In this document: positions 16,088 through 24,124 of the stretch, piece after piece
Numbering within the stretch: the stretch's first letter is position 1
Layout: each line of letters begins with the position of its first letter
Origin: CAZSSM01 sp964609385
Lineage (GTDB): Bacteria > Planctomycetota > Planctomycetia > Isosphaerales > Isosphaeraceae
Assembly: GCA_964609385.1 (NCBI GenBank)
Contig: CAZSSM010000054.1
Location: forward strand, 1-48,326
Direction of reading: 5' to 3'
Length of the DNA stretch: 48,326 nt
The notes under the pieces: model-generated
Seen by the model: only the letters and a program-made list of their open reading frames with translations
What the model was told of the DNA's origin: nothing
Databases searched by the model: none
Translations under genes and position numbers: made by a program

Positions 16088-17506
16088 ATGGCGGAGCGGA
16101 CGGCGACTCAGATTCGACACCTTTTGGCCGGTCGGGGCACGATCGGTGAGACCGTCCAGGTCCGCGGTTGGATCCGGACCCGACGCGACTCCAAGGCCGG
16201 GCTCTCGTTCCTGCACGTCAGCGACGGAACCTGCTTCGATCCGATCCAGGTCGTCGCTCCCCAGGATCTGGCCAACTACCAGGACGAGATCCTCCACCTG
16301 ACCACCGGTTGCTCGATCATCGCCGAGGGGACGCTGGTCGAGTCGCAGGGCAAGGGGCAGTCGGTCGAGATCCAGGCCCAGTGCGTCGAGATCGTTGGCT
16401 GGGTCGAATCGCCCGATTCCTATCCGGTGGCGGCCAAACGACACGGCTTCGAGTATCTCCGGACGATCGCGCACCTCAGGCCGCGGACCAACACCTTCGG
16501 CGCGGTGGCCCGGGTTCGGCACTGCCTCTCGATGGCCGTACATCGGTTCTTTCACGAGCGTGGTTTTTTCTGGGTCCACACGCCGATCATCACCGCCAGC
16601 GACTGCGAAGGGGCCGGCGAGATGTTCCGCGTCTCCACGCTCGACCTACTCAATACGCCGAGGACCGAGGAAGGAGCCGTCGATTTCGCCCAGGACTTCT
16701 TCGGCCGCGAGGCGCGGCTGACCGTCTCGGGCCAGCTCAACGTCGAGACCTACTGCCTGGCACTCAGCCAGGTCTACACCTTCGGCCCGACCTTCCGCGC
16801 TGAGAACTCCAACACGACCCGACACCTGGCCGAATTCTGGATGATCGAGCCGGAGATCGCCTTCGCCGACCTCAACGACGACGCCACACTGGCCGAGGAC
16901 CTGCTCAAGTACCTTTTCCGCGCCGTCCTCGAGGAGCGCGGCGACGACATGGCCTTCTTCGCCCAGCGGATCGACAAGGGCTGCATCGAACGGCTGGAGG
17001 CCCTGGTCGAGGCCGAGTTCGAGCGCATGGATTACGCCGAGGCGATCCGATTACTCGAGAAGGCCCAGGACGGCGGCGTCACGTTCGAGTTCCCCGTCGC
17101 TTGGGGCCGCGACCTCCAGAGCGAGCACGAGCAGTACCTCACCGAGAAAGTCGTTGGCCGGCCCGTCATCGTGATGAATTATCCTAAGCAAATCAAAGCA
17201 TTCTACATGCGCATGAACGACGACGGCCAGACCGTCGCGGCCATGGACGTCCTGGCTCCGGGCATCGGCGAGATCATTGGTGGCAGCCAGCGTGAGGAGC
17301 GGCTCGACGTGCTCGACGCCCGTCTCGATGAGATGGACCTCCCGCGCGACGACTACTGGTGGTACCGCGACCTCAGGCGCTATGGGACCGTGCCCCACGC
17401 CGGGTTCGGCCTCGGCTTCGAGCGCACGATCATCTACGCCACCGGTATGGCCAATATTCGCGACGTCATCCCCTTTCCCCGAACGCCCGGCAACGCCGAC
17501 TTCTGA
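16088..17506 (+). CDS. asnS: Asparagine--tRNA ligase
   Basis: A 472-residue class IIb aminoacyl-tRNA synthetase that charges tRNA-Asn with asparagine. An OB-fold anticodon-binding domain (~20-110, VQVRGWIRTRRDSKAGLSF) precedes the catalytic domain. Motif 2 is FRAENSNTTRHLAEFWMIEPE and motif 3 is GFGLGFERTI. VSGQLNVETYCLAL and the EFWMIEPEIAF region fit AsnRS rather than AspRS. Three in-frame starts exist (TTG 16061, ATG 16076, ATG 16088); the last has GGAG six bases upstream and gives MAERTATQIRHLL. The gene diverges from the kinase gene across ~275 bp. Presence of AsnRS argues that this organism can form Asn-tRNA directly rather than only by transamidation. Confidence 0.95.
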   Translation: MAERTATQIRHLLAGRGTIGETVQVRGWIRTRRDSKAGLSFLHVSDGTCFDPIQVVAPQDLANYQDEILHLTTGCSIIAEGTLVESQGKGQSVEIQAQCVEIVGWVESPDSYPVAAKRHGFEYLRTIAHLRPRTNTFGAVARVRHCLSMAVHRFFHERGFFWVHTPIITASDCEGAGEMFRVSTLDLLNTPRTEEGAVDFAQDFFGREARLTVSGQLNVETYCLALSQVYTFGPTFRAENSNTTRHLAEFWMIEPEIAFADLNDDATLAEDLLKYLFRAVLEERGDDMAFFAQRIDKGCIERLEALVEAEFERMDYAEAIRLLEKAQDGGVTFEFPVAWGRDLQSEHEQYLTEKVVGRPVIVMNYPKQIKAFYMRMNDDGQTVAAMDVLAPGIGEIIGGSQREERLDVLDARLDEMDLPRDDYWWYRDLRRYGTVPHAGFGLGFERTIIYATGMANIRDVIPFPRTPGNADF

Positions 17507-17877
17507 TCGGGTCGGTTGAGGCGTTGATCCCACGTCTCCTTGAGCGCCGATGTGTCCTGGATCACCGAGGAGGTATCGGATCGGTTCCCGCCACGATTTC
17601 GATGGCGATCGGTGGTGTGGCGGTCCATCGACAGCGCGTTGCCCCGGCGCGGCGTGTTGGGTTCCTTGAGGTGGTCGGCGTCCAAGGCGGGCTAGGCTAG
17701 GCGTAGGCCTTATCGGAGGTCCCAAACGCCGTTCCCACGCGGCCACCCACCAGGGACCTTCACGTCCGTTCTCCTAGACCGAGAGTCTGGGTGAGTCGGC
17801 GCGGCCCTGGGGACGTCACTTGCCTCGGGGGATCTCCCAATGCCCTTGGCCTCCAGAGACGTGGTGAGACGACGATC
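17507..17877. other. Intergenic region between asnS and the DUF5658-like gene
   Basis: About 370 bp with no supported gene. A minus-strand open frame at 17434-17685 overlaps the asnS end and is not convincing. No terminator with a T-run was seen. The sequence just before 17878 (GGTGAG) may be the ribosome-binding site of the next gene. Confidence 0.5.
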
Positions 17878-18303
17878 ATGAGGATGGCTCATTCCCCACT
17901 CGACCTCGGTGGCGCGCATTTGGACCCGATGTCCGATGGGCTACCGCACCTCTCGTTCCGACTCTCCAGGACCGGTGCGGGTTGGGGGCGGTTCCACTGG
18001 CGATGGCTGGCCCTCTCGACACTCGTGCTGGCCTTCTCGATCAACGACGCAGTCCTGACGATGCTCCTGTTGGACCGTTCCTGTGAGGAGGCGAACCCTC
18101 TGCTCGAGTCGGCCTTGATGGCCGGAGGCTCTTCTGCTTTCCTGAGCGTCAAGTATCTGCTGACCTCCGCCGGGCTCCCGATCCTCGTGGCCTTCAAGGA
18201 TCGCCGATTGTTCCGGAGCCCGATCCGCGTCGGTCACCTGCTTGTCGCCGTCGTCGCGCTCTATGTGTTGCTGACCGGCTATCAGGTTTCCTTGTTTTGC
18301 TGA
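17878..18303 (+). CDS. DUF5658-like small integral membrane protein
   Basis: A 141-residue membrane protein with three predicted helices: WLALSTLVLAFSINDAVLT, FLSVKYLLTSAGLPILVAF and LLVAVVALYVLLTGYQVSLF. The motif NDAVLTMLLLDRSCEEANPLLESAL, read here as the pair NDAVLT and EEANPLLE, matches the conserved core of DUF5658 (an Asn-Asp followed by an Glu-Ala-Asn-Pro), and a lysine (SVKYLL) in the second helix also fits. Its function is unknown. A GTG start at 17791 would add 29 poorly conserved residues, so ATG 17878 is preferred. The gene is isolated between asnS and the acidic repeat protein. Confidence 0.75.
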   Translation: MRMAHSPLDLGGAHLDPMSDGLPHLSFRLSRTGAGWGRFHWRWLALSTLVLAFSINDAVLTMLLLDRSCEEANPLLESALMAGGSSAFLSVKYLLTSAGLPILVAFKDRRLFRSPIRVGHLLVAVVALYVLLTGYQVSLFC

Positions 18304-18726
18304 TCACGTTTGGTTTGCGCGGGATTGTTGGAACTGAGGTGGGTCTGATCCGCTATTCCGGAGACCGACCCGGTCAAGTGTTGGCCGTCGCGCGATGAGT
18401 TCGCGGGAAATCCTCAAGAATAGCCTGCGGAAAGACGGCGGAGGCGTCGCGTTTTTTTTGCCCGAGCGGTGAAAGATCCGGGCCCTCGGCCGCCTACTGG
18501 TTTCGGGAACGATCGGAAACGGCTTGCTCGCGACCGTCCCGCAGGTTCGGTCGTCGAGACAGGTCTGGATCATCCCCGACCACAGCGTTTTGCCTCGGTG
18601 GAGTCCTCATCAAGCGTGGTCGCCGTGCACCCCGGAGTGGGGTGCCTGGTGGGCCTCGGCGGCACGACGGGAAGTCGATGATGCCGACGGGGCTGTTGAC
18701 GTCAGATTCGCTCGAGGACTCCCGGA
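18304..18726. other. Intergenic region upstream of the acidic repeat protein
   Basis: About 420 bp. It contains an eight-T run near 18453-18460 without a good stem, and a purine-rich GAGGA shortly before the ATG at 18727. No gene, promoter or repeat was confidently identified. Confidence 0.45.
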
Positions 18727-20277
18727 ATGACCCGTTCGCTCGTCCCCGGTGCTCTGAGGAACCGGACCCACGCTCAGGTCCGTTGCGAAATGCTCGAAGG
18801 CAAGCTGTTGTTGACCGGCGACCTGCCCGCCCTCGAGGCGGTCGAGACTCTCGAACGGCCCGCGCCGATCGAACTCGAGATCGTCGCTCCCGAGTTCGAG
18901 GTCGAGTTGGCCGTTGAGCCGGAGGTCATCGGGGAGGTCGATCCCGAGACCGGTCGGCCCCTCCAACCCATGACGATCACCGCCCTCGAGATCGATGGTG
19001 AAGAATTCTCCAGCCCGTTGGTCTTACCCGGTCCTGACTCTGAAGACATGGCCCAACTGATGGTCATGTCGGGGGTTCGCGGAGAGTTCCCGGAACGACC
19101 GATTCCCGAAGATCTCGAGTTCGTCAACCCTGAAGGCGAGGTCTTGGAACTGACCAGCATCGCCGTTGAGGCCGGCGAGATCGAACCCGGCTTCTCCGTG
19201 ACCTTCGATGGTGAGCCCGTCGAACCGGTCCGATTCCTGGCCTCGAACGACACCCTGCCGGTCGAAGCGATGATGTATCGGTTGACCGACGATGGCTCGT
19301 TGACCGATGCCGACATGGCGGCCTTCAGTGGTCTCCGTGAGACCAGTGATGAGATCACGATCACCTCTGACGGCGAGGTCCTCGAGGTCACCGCCGATGG
19401 GGTCGAGATCGCCGAAATTCCCGTCCCCGAAGTCACGTTCGACTTCGCGGGCCGCAGCATGGACGATGGACCGCTCCCGCCGGTGATGGGTCCCGACGGT
19501 CCGTTGGCCGATGTCGACCTGGCGGCCTTCAGTGGTCTCCGTGAGACCAGTGGTGAGATCACGATCACCTCCGATGGCGAGGTCCTCGAGGTCACCGCTG
19601 ATGGGGTCGAAATCACCGAAGTTCCGGTCCCCGAAGTCACGTTCGACTTCGCGGGCCGTAACCTGGACGGTGTACTCTTCACGCCACTAGTGGGCTCCGA
19701 CGGTCCGTTGATGGCTGCCGACTTGGCGGCTTTCAGTGGCCTCGGGCAGACCGGTCAGGATGATGGTCCGGGGCGCCGCATTCTGGGCGATGGACTCCGA
19801 ACGATCCGCACCGACTCGACGCCGGTCCTACTTGACGGCCCGGTCAGCGAGACCATCGAGGCTCGGATCAACTCGCTGCGGCTGAACGTCATCGGCGACT
19901 CCGAGTCGGTCACGATCACTGAGTCGACGACCACCGACACGGACCGCGGCGGTCGCCCGGACTGGACCGTGCCGACGTTCCGGAGCACGTTCCTATCAGC
20001 CTTCCCGGAACGGGTCCGCTCGGCGCGGGGCGTCGATCCGGCGTCGAACCCGGTCACCATCGAGACCGTGCGATCCATCGCTGAACCGACCCGGCTACCC
20101 GAGTCGTTCATGAGCCTCTTCGCAGCGGGTCGGCCCGAGTCGGTCTCGTTCTTCCGACCGTTCGTCGCCGACACCGATGCGGAGTCCGCCGACAAGGCCG
20201 ATCGCGGCGACTCCGAGTCGACCCAGTCGGTCCGCAGTCGCATCATCGAAGCCATGGCCCGACGCACCGGCGCTTGA
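18727..20277 (+). CDS. Acidic secreted protein with planctomycete LExxxLLT N-terminus and 68-residue repeats
   Basis: A 516-residue, strongly acidic protein of unknown function. Near residues 20-30 it has CEMLEGKLLLTGDL, resembling the LExRxLLS-type N-terminal sorting motif widespread in planctomycete extracellular proteins; a hydrophobic signal peptide is otherwise absent. Residues ~195-350 hold two full copies and a short third copy of a 68-residue unit, each starting around DxxAAFSGLRET and continuing ITITSDGEVLEVTADGVEI and PEVTFDFAGR. The beta-rich acidic repeats suggest an extracellular or calcium-binding surface protein, but no known domain is recognised. The C-terminal third is Ser/Thr/Arg-rich. 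It stands alone on the plus strand, facing the minus-strand sigma-factor operon. Confidence 0.75.
   Translation: MTRSLVPGALRNRTHAQVRCEMLEGKLLLTGDLPALEAVETLERPAPIELEIVAPEFEVELAVEPEVIGEVDPETGRPLQPMTITALEIDGEEFSSPLVLPGPDSEDMAQLMVMSGVRGEFPERPIPEDLEFVNPEGEVLELTSIAVEAGEIEPGFSVTFDGEPVEPVRFLASNDTLPVEAMMYRLTDDGSLTDADMAAFSGLRETSDEITITSDGEVLEVTADGVEIAEIPVPEVTFDFAGRSMDDGPLPPVMGPDGPLADVDLAAFSGLRETSGEITITSDGEVLEVTADGVEITEVPVPEVTFDFAGRNLDGVLFTPLVGSDGPLMAADLAAFSGLGQTGQDDGPGRRILGDGLRTIRTDSTPVLLDGPVSETIEARINSLRLNVIGDSESVTITESTTTDTDRGGRPDWTVPTFRSTFLSAFPERVRSARGVDPASNPVTIETVRSIAEPTRLPESFMSLFAAGRPESVSFFRPFVADTDAESADKADRGDSESTQSVRSRIIEAMARRTGA
19300..19770 (+). repeat. In-frame 204-bp tandem repeat inside the acidic protein gene
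   Basis: The same GCCTTCAGTG-type segment recurs at 19321, 19525 and, slightly diverged, 19729: an exact 204-bp (68-codon) period. Copies one and two are nearly identical over ~150 bases, including identical synonymous codons, which points to a recent internal duplication. The third is truncated. Confidence 0.88.
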
Positions 20278-20483
20278 GCGCCGATTCGCTGAGTTGGGCA
20301 CACGATTTCCAAGCAGAACAATCTCGGTGCGGTGCCATCCGCCGTCGCCGGCGTCCCACCTCCGGGCGCCGACGACACACCGAGATCTGATGGTCCGGCC
20401 CATGGGGAAGGGGAGGTCGTGTTGAGTTTGGACAGCGCTCACCACGTCTGTTCCATGGGTCGGACCGCCAGACATCCTAGAAG

Positions 20484-20645
20484 TCATCTAGCGTTCGAAC
20501 CTTGAAGGCGATCATCAATTGCTGCGATCTTGTTTTCCAGTCTGTCGATAGAACTAATTACTCGGGAAACCCCCTTCTGTATAATGTTTTCCGGATAGTC
20601 AGTTTTTGACGTCATTAATTTGTTGTAAAAGAAGTGTGCAACCAT
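20484..20645 (-). CDS. Candidate 53-residue coiled-coil protein behind the sigma-factor gene
   Basis: An ATG follows the sigma-factor stop codon after only eight bases and opens a 53-codon frame (MVAHFFYNKLMTSK..., ending RLQGSNAR). The second half, VSRVISSIDRLENKIAAIDD, has a heptad-like spacing of hydrophobic residues and could form a short coiled coil. There is no Shine-Dalgarno match; the close spacing suggests translational coupling to the sigma gene. The region is AT-richer than its neighbours and its codons (AAA, ATT, AAC, TTA) differ from the usual GC3-rich pattern. It could be a small regulator or partner of the sigma factor's coiled-coil tail, but it may also be an accidental frame. 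Confidence 0.4.
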   Translation of the reverse strand: MVAHFFYNKLMTSKTDYPENIIQKGVSRVISSIDRLENKIAAIDDRLQGSNAR

Positions 20646-20653
20646 CTAGTGAA

Positions 20654-22498
20654 CTAAAAGGCATATAATTCTTTTTTTAGAGAATTGACTTTGGTTGAAA
20701 GTTCCTTTCCGAAAGGAAGTTGAGGATATTGTTTCGCCCAGAGGTCTTTGAGCTCTTGAATGGTCTCATCGATCTGCTGTTGGAAATATTCGAGCCTCGC
20801 GTCCCCCGGGTCGTTGGTACTCTCCCTTAACAACTCAAGTTGGATCCAATTCCGAGTTCGTTCGTGTTCAAGCAGGGCTACCTGAGGCAGTTCGAAGAAC
20901 TTGGTGCGAGCCCTCTTGATAAGCATCTCTCTTCGTTCGAGCGGTTCAATCTGCTTTCGAAGCGCGTCGTAATGAGGCCTGTATGCTTCGAGTTTGACCG
21001 ATAGCTCGGCGATGCGTTGCTCGCAAAATTCGATCTTCTCTAACAATTCAGGGCCGATCGAGGGCGTTGTTGCTTCTTCGAGAGGGGTTTCTCCTTGGGG
21101 AGGCTCGTCGCGATCCGCCAGAGCGACGACGCGTCGGAGTTCCTTGAGGAGATGAGCGATGTCGTCGTGAACTTCGAGGGTGTGCTCGACCTTGAGTTGG
21201 AGTTCCGGTCGTTGGAATGTCAAGGTTCCCTGCACGCCGCGTTCGGGTTGTGGGAGGTTTGGGGCGGTGACGATCGTCGTTGCGATCTCGCTCTCGCCGA
21301 CGTTCGTGGCATAGCGGACGCTCCACGTTCCCCGAGCAATGTGGCGGGTGAGCAGGGCGATCAAGGGCTTGGCGTCAAGTGTGGAGGCTTTGGCGATCAA
21401 CGGGTCGTCGTCGAGCGCGGGGGCGTCCTTATCGTATTCCTGAGAGGCGACCAGGTCGCCGACATCATAGGTGCGGACGATGATGGCTGGCGAGTCCGTC
21501 GCCGCTTCGGCGACCGGCTCAGCGGGCGGATCGACTGCATCACCTTTCGGGTTGACCAGGACAGGCGGATCGTCTTGAGCGACGAGTCCGTCCCCGGTGG
21601 CCAGAACGAGCGTTGCCGAGGCGAGCAGGGTTGCGGCGATCGCTTTGAGGGAGATCATCCAGGGGCTCCAGACAGCTTGCGAGACGAAGGTGGCGACCGT
21701 CCCCGAGGCGGTCAGTCCATGGGCAGTCACTAAAGCACCCGATCGAACCGTTGAGGCGGCCAGCGTCGTGGAGAGGACCAAGCGGGTCGCGCACGACGAG
21801 GCGCCCGAGCCGGCCATCCCAACTCCGAGCATTGGCAGACCGGCCAAGGCGTCGGGGCCGATCCCTCGACGCTCGAGGCCGACTTTGAGCCGTGCGCGGG
21901 CCCGGCTGAGTCGGGTCCGGACCGTCCCCACCGGCCAGCCGAGCAGGTCGGCGGCGCGGTCGTGGGTCAGACCTTGCAGGTAGCAGAGCACGACGACCTG
22001 GTTGAGTTCCCGGGGCAGCGCGGCCACCTCGCGTTGAACGAGGAAGGCCAGATCCCTCCGCTCGATCCAACGCTCCCAGGACGATTCGCGATCGCTCGAT
22101 GCATCGGCGGTTTCGACGACGATCCGCTCGTGGCGGGTCCGCCGGGCGTGTCTCCTCCGCGCTGCTGAAGCGACCCGGACGGCTGTGCCGTGCAGCCAGG
22201 CCGCCAGCGAGGCGCCCCGGCGAACCGATCCCGGTCGCGTGGCCAGGACCAGAAAGGTGGCCTGGAAGGCGTCGTGGGCCTCGTGTTCATCAAGGAGGGT
22301 CCGGCAGATCCGGTCGACTAAAGGTCCATGACGCTGGACGATCCGCTGGAAGGCTCGGTCGCGCGTGGCCTCGTCCCCGAAGCGGATCCGCTCGATCAAC
22401 TCCGCATCGCTGAGACAGACGGCTCCTTCCGCGATGCGGATCAGATCGGCCGACCCGAACGATCGGCGCATCGGAGCAGAAACGAACTCACCCGCCAT
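20654..22498 (-). CDS. Planctomycete ECF sigma factor with transmembrane segment and coiled-coil C-terminal extension
   Basis: A 614-residue protein. The N-terminal ~190 residues are an extracytoplasmic-function sigma factor: region 2 with EAHDAFQATFLVLA (the signature of the large planctomycete ECF group) and ASLAAWLHGTAVRVA, and region 4 with PRELNQVVVLCYLQGLTHDRAA and GWPVGTVRTRLSRARARL. A transmembrane helix (~285-310, LKAIAATLLASATLVLA) then places ~300 residues outside the cytoplasm, ending in a Glu/Lys/Leu-rich probable coiled coil (ELLEKIEFCEQRIAELSVKL). The sigma factor is thus fused to a possible envelope sensor. ATG 22498 has GGGGAGG five bases upstream and is preferred to one 63 bases earlier. 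The last ~400 bp are lower in GC. It is followed by a small ORF; no anti-sigma gene is visible. Confidence 0.88.
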   Translation of the reverse strand: MAGEFVSAPMRRSFGSADLIRIAEGAVCLSDAELIERIRFGDEATRDRAFQRIVQRHGPLVDRICRTLLDEHEAHDAFQATFLVLATRPGSVRRGASLAAWLHGTAVRVASAARRRHARRTRHERIVVETADASSDRESSWERWIERRDLAFLVQREVAALPRELNQVVVLCYLQGLTHDRAADLLGWPVGTVRTRLSRARARLKVGLERRGIGPDALAGLPMLGVGMAGSGASSCATRLVLSTTLAASTVRSGALVTAHGLTASGTVATFVSQAVWSPWMISLKAIAATLLASATLVLATGDGLVAQDDPPVLVNPKGDAVDPPAEPVAEAATDSPAIIVRTYDVGDLVASQEYDKDAPALDDDPLIAKASTLDAKPLIALLTRHIARGTWSVRYATNVGESEIATTIVTAPNLPQPERGVQGTLTFQRPELQLKVEHTLEVHDDIAHLLKELRRVVALADRDEPPQGETPLEEATTPSIGPELLEKIEFCEQRIAELSVKLEAYRPHYDALRKQIEPLERREMLIKRARTKFFELPQVALLEHERTRNWIQLELLRESTNDPGDARLEYFQQQIDETIQELKDLWAKQYPQLPFGKELSTKVNSLKKELYAF

Positions 22499-22882
22499 CC
22501 CATCCTCCCCTCGGACCCACGTCGTCGTTCCCCAAGTAGTGTCCGCTCGAGGCGTCGCCAATTTCCGAGCGGCTCATCAAGCTGGAACGATGGACCGATC
22601 GCCTTTCAATTCATGGGGCGGGAACGACGACTCCGCACTTTCCAGACTGGTCCAAGGTTGGGGTGGCTGAGGACTGACTCGATCCGGATCCCGGGGTCGA
22701 TCTGGGTGAGTCGGTTGACGGTTCGGTCGAGGGGATCGCCATCTCGAGACATCGGCCCCGGGGTTCGACTCGCTGCGCTCGTAGTCCCCTGCCACTCAAG
22801 CGTGGCGCCAGGTTGGGAATGAGGCCATTAAATCAACTTCGCTTCGCGGCTCATGTCGGGGATCGGACCGGGTGGTCCGTCG
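22499..22882. other. Region between the sigma factor and the EEP nuclease genes
   Basis: About 380 bp that should hold the sigma-gene promoter. On the minus strand, 22606-22752 is a 48-codon ATG frame (MSRDGDPLDRTVNRL...) with strongly GC-rich third positions (CTC, GAC, ACC, GTC, AAC, ATC), so it may be a small gene or the worn end of a larger one. It lacks a clear ribosome-binding site. No terminator was seen. Confidence 0.3.
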
Positions 22883-23875
22883 TCACTCCGAGTCCTCCGA
22901 GACGAACTCGAAGCGGACGACCATCGGATAGTGGTCGCTGAGGTCCTGCTCGCGGGTCGGGAGTCGGTAGGCGACGTCACGCCCTTCGTCGGGTCCGCGC
23001 CCCCGGATGGCCAGGTCGGGGCGGCACGAAACGTCGACAAGGTCATACCCTTGACCGTCGCGGAGGTCGCTAGAGATCAAAACGCGGTCCAATTCCCGGC
23101 CTGAGACATGGGTCCGACGCCCCTGGCCGTCGAGGAGTTGGTGGCAGTCGAAGAGGTCGTCCTGGCGGTCGTCGGTGGCGAAGCCGCGGAGCGTGCCGAT
23201 GTCCGAGTCGGGCGTCGTCTCGTTGAACCGGAGCCCGACGTTGAGGTCGCCCAGCACGATCAAGGGACCTTCTCTCCGGACCCCATCGATCCACGTGCGG
23301 AGCGTCCGCGCCTGGTTCTTCCGGTCCGTCGATTGCGTCGACAGATGCGCGGTGATGACTTGAAAGCGATCGTCACCGTAGTCGAAACGGATGACGAGAT
23401 GCTTCGAGACGCTTTTGTAACCATCTCGGCCGATGAAGGGGCGGAAGTCGAAGCAACGCGCCTGGAAGGCGATCTCCTCGAAGACGAGGAAGGCGACGTC
23501 CTGGCCGGTGAAGGTGTCGCGCCCTTGGACGAACGCGACGCGATAGGGCAGGGCGTGCTCGCGACTCAGAGCGTTGGCCAGGTCGCGGACGACGCGCTCG
23601 TTCTCGACCTCCTGGAGCGCGAGGATTTCAGGGGCGACCTCGGCAATCGCTGCAGCGAAGGTCTTGATCCGCTCCACGTACTCGGTCCGATTGGGCGCGG
23701 CGTGCTCGCGACCGATCTCCGAGTCGTCGTCGTCGGGCTTGTCGTCGTTGAGCCACTGGGTGTTCCACGTCATCACCGTCAATGGAGGTCGAGGCGCGTC
23801 CTGGGCCTTGGTCGCGGCCCCCCAAAGAGTTAGGCAACCGACGAGGATGATTCGCGGGAGGAGTTGTGCAGGCAT
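22883..23875 (-). CDS. Secreted endonuclease/exonuclease/phosphatase-family protein
   Basis: A 330-residue protein with a signal peptide (LLPRIILVGCLTLWGAATKAQ) and an EEP (DNase I / AP-endonuclease-like) fold. Motifs in order: TWNTQWLN, LALQEVEN (metal-binding Glu), ITAHL, LGDLNVGL (catalytic Asp-x-Asn), ELDRVLIS and SDHYPMVV (catalytic His). All the expected catalytic residues are present. Such secreted EEP proteins may cut nucleic acid or dephosphorylate lipids and other phosphoesters; substrate cannot be assigned. ATG 23875 with GAGAG seven bases upstream is chosen; a TTG four codons earlier is possible. It lies downstream of the sigma-factor gene's promoter region on the same strand, without an obvious operon link. 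Confidence 0.85.
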   Translation of the reverse strand: MPAQLLPRIILVGCLTLWGAATKAQDAPRPPLTVMTWNTQWLNDDKPDDDDSEIGREHAAPNRTEYVERIKTFAAAIAEVAPEILALQEVENERVVRDLANALSREHALPYRVAFVQGRDTFTGQDVAFLVFEEIAFQARCFDFRPFIGRDGYKSVSKHLVIRFDYGDDRFQVITAHLSTQSTDRKNQARTLRTWIDGVRREGPLIVLGDLNVGLRFNETTPDSDIGTLRGFATDDRQDDLFDCHQLLDGQGRRTHVSGRELDRVLISSDLRDGQGYDLVDVSCRPDLAIRGRGPDEGRDVAYRLPTREQDLSDHYPMVVRFEFVSEDSE

Positions 23876-24124
23876 GCGTACTCTCAAGGTTTAAGGAGTT
23901 GTCGAAATGTGTAGCGGAGCAGGCGAGTTCCAAAAAAATTCAGGAAGAAATTGTTGCCCGGTTTCGCGGCGAGGGGGTCCTGAAGACCATGAGCGAGTGG
24001 ATCGCCGCTTCGAGCGATCCGCAACGTTCCTCCCTCCAACAGCGATCCGAAGCGTTGGCGAACCGCTCCCTGGCCGTTCGAGTCCGGACCGGATGGGCCG
24101 CGCTTCCCGAGAGAACCCACTCCC

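Noticed and set aside
17434..17685. Minus-strand frame overlapping the asnS end, at first suspected as a transposase fragment
   Set aside because: No transposase catalytic motif or terminal repeats could be seen, and part of it lies opposite asnS.
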